A stretch of 64,000 nt of DNA, from the NCBI RefSeq assembly GCF_009909185.1, contig NZ_JAAAMV010000009.1:248001-312000 (forward strand), in the 5' to 3' direction. The translations under genes and the position numbers were made by a program. The notes below the pieces were generated by a model. That model was not told where the DNA came from. It made no database searches and saw only the letters and a program-made list of their open reading frames with translations. Below, piece after piece: positions 17,603-26,000 of this stretch (positions are counted from its first letter, which is position 1; every line of letters starts with the position of its first letter). Origin of the DNA: Paenibacillus glycinis (lineage in GTDB: Bacteria > Bacillota > Bacilli > Paenibacillales > Paenibacillaceae).

Positions 17603-20600
17603 ATGAAACGATTTATCGAATCAGTGATGCAACGATCGACCATCATTTTAGTGTGCGTCGTCCTTATATTGGGCTGGGGGGCCGTCTCGGCCTTGCAAAT
17701 GCAAAGAGACTACCTGCCCGGCATCAACAACACCACCTTAATGGTGTCGCTGCGTGCTTCATCTTACCAGGCGGATCAAGTGAAGCATGATATTACCGCA
17801 CCGCTGGAGGATGCGATCCGCCGGACCGATGGGATAACCGACCTCGAGACTACCTCGTATGACGGCGGGGTCTTGATGAATATCTACTACCCCATGGATT
17901 ACGATATGAACAAAGCGGAAAGCGCGCTTAATCAGGCATTGAATGGTGCCGTATTGCCCGATGGGGTCAACAAACCTGCCGTAACCCGATTAACGTCGAG
18001 CACGTTTCCCATTTTGAGTTACAGCTTAACGGCCAATAGCAGCAAAGTAGACGATCTAACGCTGCAATCCACCTTGCAAACCGATATTGTCAAGCAATTG
18101 AAATCCGTACCCGGCGTATCCGATGTCCAAACCGTCGGCGGAGCAGGTCGGGGTTATGTCGTCGTCCTGCGCATGAAAGATCTCGTGGCGCATAACTTGA
18201 CGCTGGACGATTTCAACAAATCGATTACCGCGGATGTACCTAGCCTGCAAGGGAGCATAGCCAATGTGAAGGCTTCGTTCCCGATCCGGATAGAGGGATG
18301 GGATCTCACGGAGAGGCAGCTGAACATGCTGCCGATTACGAACAAAGATGGGAACCGCATCCCTTTGTCTGCCGTTGCCTCGGTTTCTCAATCCCTAACC
18401 GATGTGAAAACCGTCTCGAGAACGAATGGTCAAGCAAGCGTCATGATCAATGTGATTAAGACGCCGACCGCAACGATTACGGACGTAGCGAAGCACGTGA
18501 AAGAACGCGTAGCAGGCATTTCGGCTGTTCAAAGCGACGACGTCGCGATGACGCTCCAAACCGACCGCGCGCAGGATCTGAACGGTTCCTTGACGGGTCT
18601 GGTTCGCGAAGGGTTACTGGGCTGCCTGTTCTCCATGCTCTGCGTGCTGTTCTTCTTCCGAAACGTACGGTCTACGCTATTGATCGCGGTCACGCTGCCG
18701 ATTTCGCTGCTTGCGACGACGGCGATCTTGAAATCAATGGGGGTCACGCTGAACATCTTGACTGTATCAGGTCTTATCGTCGCGATGGGACGTATCGTCG
18801 ACGATGCGATCGTTATCTTAGACAATATGTACAGACGCGTACAGGACAACAAGGGGAAACCGGTGTTAGGCGTGTTGTCTGCTTCGGCGGTCGAGATGCT
18901 TCCGGCTATTTTTGCTTCTACGGCAACGACGGTAGCCGTGTATGTCCCGATTGCGTTAGTCGGCGGTATCATCGGTGCGTCTTACTCCGGATTTGCCTGG
19001 TCGGTCGTCATTGCATTAGCGGTGTCCTTCCTCGTGGCAATGCTCGTCATTCCTGCATTCGCGTTCATGGGATGGAGGGAGCCGAAGGCGAAGGCGGTCA
19101 CGCTCGAACCGTTCATGAAGCCGCTCCTTCAATCGGCATTGAAACACAAGAAAACCGTCATCAGCCTCTCGCTGATTTTGTTTGTCGCCGCGGGGGTATT
19201 CGCGTCGCAGCTTCCATTCAGCCTGCTGCCAAGCACGGCAAGCGGCCAAGTCGCCGTCAAAGTGGAGCTTCCGAAAGGCACGCCGTTGTCCGAGGTGGAC
19301 AAGGAAGTCAAGGTTGTGGAGAGCGTCCTGCATAGCAATGCCCGAATCGCTTCCTATTCCGCTACATTTGGCTCGACCTTCGCGCCTACGGCAGACGACG
19401 TGTTCGACCAGGGCGGAGGTTTCATTCAACAGCCGAACGTGGCGAATTTGTCTATCCAGTTGAAAAACAAAAAGGATGTCAATACCGTCATTCCAGCATT
19501 GCAGGCCGATTTGAATCAAGTGGCCAATAATTCGGCGATTACGGTAACCAATCAGAATATCGCCGGCGACGATTCCACGATCACTATCATGTTGACCGGG
19601 GCGGATCAACCCACGCTGGAAAACGCAGCGCAGCAGGTCCGCACGAAGCTGGTTGATATCCAAGGCCTAAGCGTGACAGGGAAAACGGATCTTACGAATG
19701 GCATACCGAAATATGCGATCACGCTGGATAAAGCTAAGGCGCAGCAATACGGCATCAATCCGGATGACATCAACAAACTGTTGGCGCGTTACACGTCCAA
19801 AGCGAAAGACTTCGACATATCAACGTCCTCCGGCGCGATTCCGGTCGACGTGTATATCGATTCCGTCAAGACAGGCGCTTCGAACGATCATTCCGTACCC
19901 GTGTATACGCCGGAACAAGTATTGGCCTCGATGGCTGCCGAGACGGTATCCGGAAGCAACGGGCAAACGTATCGCCTGGACCAATTCGCGTCGATTCAGA
20001 AAAGCGACGCCGTGTCTTCCATTCAAGAACGCGACGGTCAACCGTTCTCCGTCGTGCAGGTTCAGATCACTTCAAGCGATATGAGCAAAGTGTCGAAAGA
20101 AGTCTCGCAATCCTTGAAAGCCATGAAGCTCCCGAACGGAGTCACGTATTCGCTTGGCGGGATTACCCAACAAGTGAGGCAAATGATCATTGAAATTACG
20201 ATCGCGGTCATGATTTCGATCCTGCTCGTATTGCTTATTACCAGCTTCGTTTTCAAAGGGTGGAAAGCGCCGTTTGCCGTATTGATCAGCATCCCGCTGG
20301 CTTTATCGGGCGTCGTGCTCGCGTTGTACGCGATTCATGGCCAATGGAATCTCGCCGCTTTCATCGGCGTATTGATGCTTACGGGAATCGTGGTCACGAA
20401 CGGCATCGTCCTCATCGATAAAATCGAACGAAACCGCAAAGAAGGCATGGGACTTCGGGAAGCCGTCATGCAAGGCAGTCTCTCCAGGGTTCGTCCGATA
20501 TTCATGACCGCGGGCACGACCGTTCTGACTTTGATCCCGCTGGCTCTATCGCATAGCTCCGATACCGTCATATCGCAAGTGCTTGGTATCGTGGTCATCG

Positions 20601-20710
20601 GGGGCATGATCACGTCCACGCTCAACAGCTTCGTCGTGATCCCGATTATCTACGAATGGATGCAAGGCAAGGCTATCGGGAACGCGAATGCCGGAAACCG
20701 GATGAACTGA
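17603..20710 (+). CDS. RND-family efflux permease (AcrB/SwrC-like)
   Basis: A 1035-residue resistance-nodulation-division transporter, the usual length for the family, with 12 membrane helices in two halves, each with a large extracytoplasmic porter domain. One helix opens the protein (TIILVCVVLILGWGAVSAL), helices 2-6 cover about residues 335-490, and the second set begins near 525 and 860. The proton-relay pair is Asp400-Asp401 in GRIVDDAIVILDN (family: GIVVDDAIVVVEN). In Firmicutes such pumps (SwrC) export surfactin-like lipopeptides or detergents. GGAGAGGAGAC precedes the ATG. It heads the block with DedA-PAP2, the sigma factor and the anti-sigma factor; no membrane-fusion protein gene is present. 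Confidence 0.93.
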   Translation: MKRFIESVMQRSTIILVCVVLILGWGAVSALQMQRDYLPGINNTTLMVSLRASSYQADQVKHDITAPLEDAIRRTDGITDLETTSYDGGVLMNIYYPMDYDMNKAESALNQALNGAVLPDGVNKPAVTRLTSSTFPILSYSLTANSSKVDDLTLQSTLQTDIVKQLKSVPGVSDVQTVGGAGRGYVVVLRMKDLVAHNLTLDDFNKSITADVPSLQGSIANVKASFPIRIEGWDLTERQLNMLPITNKDGNRIPLSAVASVSQSLTDVKTVSRTNGQASVMINVIKTPTATITDVAKHVKERVAGISAVQSDDVAMTLQTDRAQDLNGSLTGLVREGLLGCLFSMLCVLFFFRNVRSTLLIAVTLPISLLATTAILKSMGVTLNILTVSGLIVAMGRIVDDAIVILDNMYRRVQDNKGKPVLGVLSASAVEMLPAIFASTATTVAVYVPIALVGGIIGASYSGFAWSVVIALAVSFLVAMLVIPAFAFMGWREPKAKAVTLEPFMKPLLQSALKHKKTVISLSLILFVAAGVFASQLPFSLLPSTASGQVAVKVELPKGTPLSEVDKEVKVVESVLHSNARIASYSATFGSTFAPTADDVFDQGGGFIQQPNVANLSIQLKNKKDVNTVIPALQADLNQVANNSAITVTNQNIAGDDSTITIMLTGADQPTLENAAQQVRTKLVDIQGLSVTGKTDLTNGIPKYAITLDKAKAQQYGINPDDINKLLARYTSKAKDFDISTSSGAIPVDVYIDSVKTGASNDHSVPVYTPEQVLASMAAETVSGSNGQTYRLDQFASIQKSDAVSSIQERDGQPFSVVQVQITSSDMSKVSKEVSQSLKAMKLPNGVTYSLGGITQQVRQMIIEITIAVMISILLVLLITSFVFKGWKAPFAVLISIPLALSGVVLALYAIHGQWNLAAFIGVLMLTGIVVTNGIVLIDKIERNRKEGMGLREAVMQGSLSRVRPIFMTAGTTVLTLIPLALSHSSDTVISQVLGIVVIGGMITSTLNSFVVIPIIYEWMQGKAIGNANAGNRMN

Positions 20711-20749
20711 TTATTTTGGGAGAAAACTACGGGAACAGGAGGGGTATCG

Positions 20750-22051
20750 ATGTGGGATTGGACGGCTTGGCTCGAACAATACGGATACGGAATGATTGGC
20801 TTGGCCGTATGCCTTGAAATACTCGCATTACCTCTTCCTGGCGATGTGATGCTCAGTTATACCGGACTCTACGTGTATGAAGGGAAGATGAACTGGTTCC
20901 TCAGTATCCTGTCGGCAGGCGCTGGCGCGGCGGTCAGCATCTCGTTGTCCTATTGGATCGGTTATCGTCTGGGGAAACCTTTCATCGTCAAGTACGGACA
21001 CCGCATCCACTTGGGCGAGGAACAACTGTCGCGGATTACGGCATGGTTCGAGAAATACGGAGTAAAGTTATTGTTCATCGCTTATTTCATTCCGGGCTTA
21101 AAGCATATTATCGGCTATTTTTGCGGAGTCACTCGGATGCCATTCCGGCGCTATGCCGTCTTCGCGTATTCGGGCGGACTTTTCTGGGTCAGTTTATTCA
21201 TTTCTCTCGGCCGCGTGTTAGGGCCGAAATGGGAAGCTTACCATTCGACGGTCAACCGGTATATGATTATCTTCGGCATTGCCGCTGCCTTGCTGACGCT
21301 GGCGATTTATTTTTACCGGAAATACAAACGACGCGTGCTGGCTTCGGTGATGGACTTGCTGATCGACGGCGTTCGCCATTTTAATTCGCTGGGCAAAGTC
21401 AGATTCTTGGTTTTGGCTTCATTCGCATTATTGGTAGTGTTCGTCTCGTTGATGCTGGGGATGATTCAGGATTTTCTGGCGCATGAATTCAGTCGATTCG
21501 ATGAAGTGACCTCTTACGTGATCCTAACGGCATACGGTCCCGAGTGGCATGATCGAATGCAGCTATTCGCGAAGCTGGGAACCATTTACCTTTATGGGCC
21601 GCTTATCGTTACGACTTCGATTTGGATTCTGTTCAGAGGCCGCAACAAAGGCTTAGAGCTTTTATTCCTTTGTTGGGTCGTCATTGGCGGGGTATTGCTT
21701 GAAGACGGCTTGCGCATGCTGTTTCACCGTGCTGGGCCGGCGGCAGCCGGCATCCAGCTCTCCAATACTTTTCCGAGCGAAGCAACGCTGACCACAATAA
21801 CGGTATGCGGGTTCTCCGCCTTTTTATTGCTTCGGCATTATAGCGCGAGTTTAATCCGGACGTTTGTTTTCCTATTTGTTATTCTTGTGTGCTTGCTGGT
21901 CGGCATTAGCCGCGTTTATTTCAACGTACAATTTCCAAGCGATGTCGCTGCCGGTTACGTATTCGGCGGCGTATGGATAACATTGAACGCCATTCTGCTT
22001 GAAGTGCTGAGGAAGCTTCAAGATAACGATGCGGCGATAGTAGCGAATTGA
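20750..22051 (+). CDS. DedA-PAP2 fusion membrane protein (degenerate PAP2)
   Basis: A 433-residue fusion. Residues 1-190 are a DedA/VTT domain (LALPLPGDVMLSYTGLYV, then FIAYFIPGLKHIIGYFCGVTRM), a family implicated in lipid-carrier flipping and envelope homeostasis. Residues about 215-425 are a PAP2 domain with six helices. Its catalytic motifs are altered: the PSGH motif reads FPSEAT and the SR-x5-H motif reads SRVYFNVQFPSD, so both catalytic histidines are gone; the first motif, RMLFHRAGP, is also imperfect. The PAP2 half is therefore probably non-enzymatic and may bind undecaprenyl or other lipid phosphates. AGGAGGGG precedes the ATG, 39 bases after the RND gene and 32 before the sigma-factor gene. 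Confidence 0.88.
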   Translation: MWDWTAWLEQYGYGMIGLAVCLEILALPLPGDVMLSYTGLYVYEGKMNWFLSILSAGAGAAVSISLSYWIGYRLGKPFIVKYGHRIHLGEEQLSRITAWFEKYGVKLLFIAYFIPGLKHIIGYFCGVTRMPFRRYAVFAYSGGLFWVSLFISLGRVLGPKWEAYHSTVNRYMIIFGIAAALLTLAIYFYRKYKRRVLASVMDLLIDGVRHFNSLGKVRFLVLASFALLVVFVSLMLGMIQDFLAHEFSRFDEVTSYVILTAYGPEWHDRMQLFAKLGTIYLYGPLIVTTSIWILFRGRNKGLELLFLCWVVIGGVLLEDGLRMLFHRAGPAAAGIQLSNTFPSEATLTTITVCGFSAFLLLRHYSASLIRTFVFLFVILVCLLVGISRVYFNVQFPSDVAAGYVFGGVWITLNAILLEVLRKLQDNDAAIVAN

Positions 22052-22083
22052 CGTGAATCCTCCTGGTTCCGTTTCGGTAGGAG

Positions 22084-22629
22084 ATGAGTGCGCGAGTGGT
22101 GGACGAGGAACTGAAGCATGTCATTCATCGGGCCAAACGTGGAGACCGGGAAGCTTTTGCGGATCTAGTCCGACGTTTTAAAGGCCATGTCTATCGATAT
22201 GCGGCGGGGATGTTAGGCGATCGAATGGATGCGGAAGACGTCTCGCAAGAGGTGTTTATAAAAGCCTATTATTCCTTACCAAGTTTGGATAACGAGTTTG
22301 CCTTTTCTTCCTGGATCATTCGGATTGCGGCCAATCTCTGCAAAGACCGATTAAAAAAACGAACGCATGCGCCAGAGCATGGGATGAATGACGAACAAAA
22401 AGAGCGAATAGCGGATGAACATGCAGCCGACCCGTTGGAGAAGGTATCGATTGAAGAAGGACTAAGCAGACTATCCGTGGGTCATCGGGAAGTTCTATTA
22501 TTACATGAAATCCAAGGCTATAATTATGAGGAAATCGCGAAGATGACCGATGTTCCTCTTGGAACGGTGAAGTCAAGGCTGTTTGCAGCCAGGATGAACT
22601 TACGGAAAGAATTAAGAAGGGAGGACTGA
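22084..22629 (+). CDS. ECF-type RNA polymerase sigma factor
   Basis: A 181-residue sigma-70 family member with only regions 2 and 4. Region 2 spans about residues 22-90 (LVRRFKGHVYRYAAGMLG, DAEDVSQEVFIKAYYSL) and region 4 about 120-175 (HREVLLLHEIQGYNYEEIAKM, then PLGTVKSRLFAARMNLRKEL). It resembles SigW-like factors that respond to envelope stress. ATG 22084 lies directly against AGGAG, which is too close; a GTG at 22096 is a possible alternative. The anti-sigma gene follows after six bases. I found no convincing ECF promoter for the operon itself. Confidence 0.93.
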   Translation: MSARVVDEELKHVIHRAKRGDREAFADLVRRFKGHVYRYAAGMLGDRMDAEDVSQEVFIKAYYSLPSLDNEFAFSSWIIRIAANLCKDRLKKRTHAPEHGMNDEQKERIADEHAADPLEKVSIEEGLSRLSVGHREVLLLHEIQGYNYEEIAKMTDVPLGTVKSRLFAARMNLRKELRRED

Positions 22630-22635
22630 CTGGGA

Positions 22636-23121
22636 ATGGACAAACATCCGGAAGAACAATTGTCGGCCTACCTCGACGATGAGCTGAATCCAGACGAACG
22701 CAGGAAAGTCGAAGATCATCTTGCGACATGCGCGTCCTGTCAGGCGCTGCTGGAAGAACTGGCATACACCAAGCAAGATCTCGCGCAGACGTTCAGCCGT
22801 ATCGAAGCACCCATGGATTTCGAGGCCCGGGTCATGCAAACGATCGGAGATGACAAAGCGCGCTCATACGCAGGCAAGGGGCGGATCGTTGCGCTTTTAT
22901 TGGGATTGCTGACAATCGGATTATTTTATCTCATGACAGTAGAGGTTGTCGGCAAACTCATGCATGGATGGTTCAAATTGATGATTACGCTGATCTACGC
23001 GGCGTCGCATTTCATTCTCAGCGTCCCCGCCTTAACCGGGGGAACGATTGTCCTCTCGTTAATTATCCTTGTGACATCCGTTGTCTCGCTCAGGCGGCTG
23101 CTTCAAGCCTCAGCTAATTGA
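22636..23121 (+). CDS. Zinc-finger anti-sigma factor (membrane)
   Basis: A 161-residue partner of the sigma factor. The N-terminal zf-HC2 domain has LSAYLDDELNPDERRKVEDH followed by the HLATCASC zinc motif (His-x3-Cys-x2-Cys, residues about 28-35), which in RsiW-like proteins clamps the sigma factor. A first membrane helix is near residues 78-98 (GRIVALLLGLLTIGLFYLMT) and further hydrophobic stretches lie at about 112-155, so it has two or three helices rather than the single one of RsiW. The absence of a long extracellular domain suggests that its signal comes through a partner, possibly the following membrane protein. Confidence 0.88.
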   Translation: MDKHPEEQLSAYLDDELNPDERRKVEDHLATCASCQALLEELAYTKQDLAQTFSRIEAPMDFEARVMQTIGDDKARSYAGKGRIVALLLGLLTIGLFYLMTVEVVGKLMHGWFKLMITLIYAASHFILSVPALTGGTIVLSLIILVTSVVSLRRLLQASAN

Positions 23122-23135
23122 AGGGGATGGTCGGA

Positions 23136-23966
23136 TTGAGAAAACTAACCTGCGCCTTTTGCGGCTTTATGCTCCTCCTGCTGCTCATCCCGGGTTTGGC
23201 ATCGGCGACAAGCATTTTCGAGCATCAGCATACAACCGTTCCCGCAGGGCAAACCGTCGACGACGTGTACGTCGTGGGAGGCGATGCCGATATCCTCGGC
23301 CAAGTAGAAGGCATCGTTGTCGTCGTTAATGGCAACCTGCATCTAGGCGGCACGGCCAAGATTACCGGCGTGATTGTCGTAATAGGAGGGAAGGTGAACC
23401 AAGATCCGGGAGCCTCGATAGGAGACGATATCTATGACCTTTCGCTGGATGGCGCGACGCAAAACAGTCTTCTGACCGGTGGCGGAATCGCACTGAGCCT
23501 ATGGGCGCTGCAGCTCGCCGGAAGCCTGCTTTTAGTTCTGATCCCCGTCCTAATCAGGGTTCTCGGCAAACAAAAAACAGCCGCTTTTATCGATCGATAT
23601 CAGATCGAAACCATGGGACGGCTCTTATATACCGGTTTGTTAAGCGGCTTGGTTATTGCGGCCTTAAGCGCGTTGCTGCTCGTTACCGTGATCGGCATTC
23701 CGATCTTGGTTCTGATGCTGCTCGTGCTTCTCATCGCGTTGGCAATGGGAATAACGGTGATCAGTTATCGAATAGGCGAAATGATCAAGGGATCGGAGCA
23801 CATGCCCGATTGGTTGAAAGTCCTTATCGGCGCCAGCATGCTAGCCGCTTTTTCGAGCATACCCCTGATTGGCTGGATGCTCTTGTCGGCCGCTGGATTG
23901 ATCGCTTTGGGAATATGCACGCAATGGCTTGCAGGGAAACGAAACAAAATAAAAAAGAAAACGTAA
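23136..23966 (+). CDS. Bactofilin-like/polymer-forming membrane protein
   Basis: A 276-residue protein starting most likely at TTG 23136: the AAGGGG site at 23121-23126 abuts ATG 23127 but is nine bases from the TTG. A signal peptide (LLLLLIPGLASA) is followed by a short right-handed beta-helix stretch with repeated V-x-G-x-A/L units (DDVYVVGGDADILGQVEGIV, then VVVNGNLHLGGTAKITGVIV) of the polymer-forming (bactofilin-like) type, and then four or so helices in residues 110-265. The gene overlaps the end of the anti-sigma unit and completes the operon. A sensor or scaffold role in envelope stress is inferred from context only. Confidence 0.7.
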   Translation: MRKLTCAFCGFMLLLLLIPGLASATSIFEHQHTTVPAGQTVDDVYVVGGDADILGQVEGIVVVVNGNLHLGGTAKITGVIVVIGGKVNQDPGASIGDDIYDLSLDGATQNSLLTGGGIALSLWALQLAGSLLLVLIPVLIRVLGKQKTAAFIDRYQIETMGRLLYTGLLSGLVIAALSALLLVTVIGIPILVLMLLVLLIALAMGITVISYRIGEMIKGSEHMPDWLKVLIGASMLAAFSSIPLIGWMLLSAAGLIALGICTQWLAGKRNKIKKKT

Positions 23967-23994
23967 CCGCTGGTCTGGAATCGAAGCCGACTTT

Positions 23995-24028
23995 AAAGGA
24001 AATGCATCGGAGCATTTCCTTTTTTTTA
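23995..24028 (+). terminator. Intrinsic terminator of the RND-sigma operon
   Basis: AAAGGAAATGC (23995-24005) pairs perfectly with GCATTTCCTTT (24012-24022), followed by more T. Confidence 0.92.
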
Positions 24029-24036
24029 GTTGCTAC

Positions 24037-24080
24037 ACTGTACGGGCAACTTCGGCTTTACGAGAAACGTCCCGTACAGT
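24037..24080. repeat. 10-bp perfect inverted repeat, unexplained
   Basis: ACTGTACGGG (24037-24046) and CCCGTACAGT (24071-24080) are separated by 24 bases, just after the operon terminator. The rest of the 284-base gap to the methyltransferase also holds CTGGGA/TCCCAG arms (24114-24119 and 24151-24156). No riboswitch or gene was recognised there. Confidence 0.45.
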
Positions 24081-24312
24081 TTGATTACAATCGTTTATAA
24101 CCTAACATGATGGCTGGGAAATAGCTGGAAACCATGCTATGGTAAAACCATCCCAGGGAAAGCGAGTGATCGCCATGACTTCAGCACCCTTAATTTCGGT
24201 TTCGTGAGCGCAGCCAAATGGTTTGGCGAATATCGCAACGGTAGCGATGGAACGACTTGACGGGTAGGTATCGCGATTGATTTTCACCCACTATCAGGGA
24301 GGTCATCCGACT

Positions 24313-25107
24313 ATGCAAAGACCCCGAATATGGCACTATGGCCTTGTCGCGCAATCGTGGGCGAATGCCACCGAAGCCGGTCCGGAAGGGGCGTACTTCA
24401 AGAAGCTGATCGAGACGTCCGGACAACCGGCGCTTGATCTGGGCTGCGGCAGTGGACGCTTGCTGCTTCTTTTGTTGCGGGATGGTCTGGATGTGGACGG
24501 CTGCGACTACTCCGAGGATATGCTCGCCGTCTGCCGGGAGCGAGCAGCCAAGCAAGGCCTTTCACCGCGGCTCTATGCGCAGGCCATGCACGAGCTGGAT
24601 TTGCCCCGGCGCTACAGGACGATATTTGCCTGCGGGGTGATCGGTCTCGGCGGGGAGCATCGTCTGACGATGCAGGCCATGCAGCGATGCCATGAGCATC
24701 TGCGTCCAGGCGGCGCGTTCGCATTCAACTATGCGGTGCGATGGAACGATCCGCCTGCTTGGATGGCGAGGTTGCCCGAGTACAGGCATGCTGAACGCGA
24801 GGAATGGCCCGCATCCGGCGAGCGCCAGCGCTTGGCCGATGGCACGGAGCTGGAAGTAGCTGCCCGGTCGCTTGAGACAGATCCGTTGGAGAACGTTGCC
24901 ACCCGTCAGATACGAGCGCGGCTGTGGCACGAAGGAAACCTGATCAAGGAGGAAGTTCACACGCAACGGTTGGATGACTATACGAAGAACGAGTTGGTGT
25001 TGATGCTTGAGCGCGCGGGCTTCGGCGACATACGGATCTTTGGGGATTTCAGCGACGAGCCCGCTAACTCCGACCACCATGAACTGATCTTTATCTGCCG
25101 AAAATAA
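24313..25107 (+). CDS. Class I SAM-dependent methyltransferase
   Basis: A 264-residue enzyme with the Rossmann-like methyltransferase fold. Motif I is ALDLGCGSGRLLLLLLRDG at about residues 39-57, the acidic residue after strand 2 is in VDGCDYSEDML, and motif IV-VI regions follow (IFACGVIGLG, LRPGGAFAFNY). The acceptor is unknown; the group includes small-molecule methyltransferases. ATG 24313 is chosen for the GGAGGT site (24298-24303); the frame continues upstream without one. It stands alone between non-coding DNA and a terminator. Confidence 0.88.
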   Translation: MQRPRIWHYGLVAQSWANATEAGPEGAYFKKLIETSGQPALDLGCGSGRLLLLLLRDGLDVDGCDYSEDMLAVCRERAAKQGLSPRLYAQAMHELDLPRRYRTIFACGVIGLGGEHRLTMQAMQRCHEHLRPGGAFAFNYAVRWNDPPAWMARLPEYRHAEREEWPASGERQRLADGTELEVAARSLETDPLENVATRQIRARLWHEGNLIKEEVHTQRLDDYTKNELVLMLERAGFGDIRIFGDFSDEPANSDHHELIFICRK

Positions 25108-25187
25108 AATCGGGCCCAAGACCGGCGGACTCATGCCGAAACCGCGGCAGCAGCTGTCGGCGGACAAGAACATATGCCTATTAAGAT

Positions 25188-25211
25188 CCGCGCGTAGCGC
25201 GGCTTTTTTGT
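25188..25211. terminator. Intrinsic terminator after methyltransferase
   Basis: CCGCGC (25188-25193) pairs with GCGCGG (25197-25202) over a 3-base loop, followed by CTTTTTTGTTTT. Confidence 0.85.
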
Positions 25212-25261
25212 TTTAGCCATTGGGACAAGAAGATTTGCCATGGGTAACGAAACGTCGAATC

Positions 25262-25843
25262 TCATCGCTCGCGATACGAACCCAGACCGTTCATTACGTA
25301 AGGACGAACAATATTGACGAGTAAATCCGCTCGATCCTGTTCCCCATCCGTTAACCAACGATATGCGGCACTATAGATCGTCGAGCTTGTCATGGCGGAA
25401 AGGATCTTAATATGATCGCAGGTTGGCAATCGGCGGTTATCTTCATTTAAGAATATGCCCTCGATCGTTTGCTCCAACATGTTCTTTATTTTTTCATCGA
25501 CGTGCGAAGCGATCGACTTGGAATCCATTCTGCATATTCGATAAAAATCTACCATGTAGCCATAGGTCATCAAGATCAATTGTTCGCATCGTTCTGCCGT
25601 GAATGCCTTCGCCAACTTCACTTCTTCGGGGATCATCGCGTGAAAAGCCTGTTCAATCGTCTCGTCAAGCAAGGCATATTTATCTACATAATGATCATAA
25701 AAGGTAGCGCGGTTAATCGTGGCATGCCGAGCGATATCCTTTATGGAGATTGCATCGAATCCTTTACTCCGCAGCAATGCACGGAATGCATCCCTGATTA
25801 ACTGTCGTGTACGCAATACCCTTGGATCCTGCAAATTCACCAC
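25262..25843 (-). CDS. TetR-family transcriptional regulator
   Basis: A 193-residue regulator with the HTH at residues 12-58 (LIRDAFRALLRSKGFDAISI, then ARHATINRATFYDHYVDKY), typical of the TetR branch that governs NAD(P)-dependent dehydrogenases. It is divergent from the ketopantoate-reductase-like gene at 26001. Two related TTG-TTTAAGC-type sites lie in the spacer (25878-25892 and 25954-25972), one near each start, which fits joint repression of both genes. Confidence 0.9.
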   Translation of the reverse strand: MVNLQDPRVLRTRQLIRDAFRALLRSKGFDAISIKDIARHATINRATFYDHYVDKYALLDETIEQAFHAMIPEEVKLAKAFTAERCEQLILMTYGYMVDFYRICRMDSKSIASHVDEKIKNMLEQTIEGIFLNEDNRRLPTCDHIKILSAMTSSTIYSAAYRWLTDGEQDRADLLVNIVRPYVMNGLGSYRER

Positions 25844-25877
25844 ATCAAACCCCTTCTAAAACATCAGATAGCCTCGC

Positions 25878-25892
25878 GTGTTGTTTAAGCTG
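25878..25892. promoter_or_regulatory. TetR operator candidate A
   Basis: GTGTTGTTTAAGCTG matches the left part of site B (GTGTTGCTTAAGCAA) at 12 of 15 positions and lies 35 bp upstream of the TetR gene. Confidence 0.5.
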
Positions 25893-25953
25893 CTCTCCGC
25901 AACATCTGCGGGTTGAATTCATGCGCGCGCGGTATTACTATCATAAACAGCAG

Positions 25954-25972
25954 GTGTTGCTTAAGCAAACAC
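25954..25972. promoter_or_regulatory. TetR operator candidate B
   Basis: GTGTTGCTTAAGCAAACAC contains the perfect 12-bp palindrome TTGCTTAAGCAA (25957-25968) and lies 29 bp upstream of the reductase start, next to where a promoter must be. Confidence 0.6.
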
Positions 25973-26000
25973 TGACTATTTAGCTGAAGGAAGGATCCTG

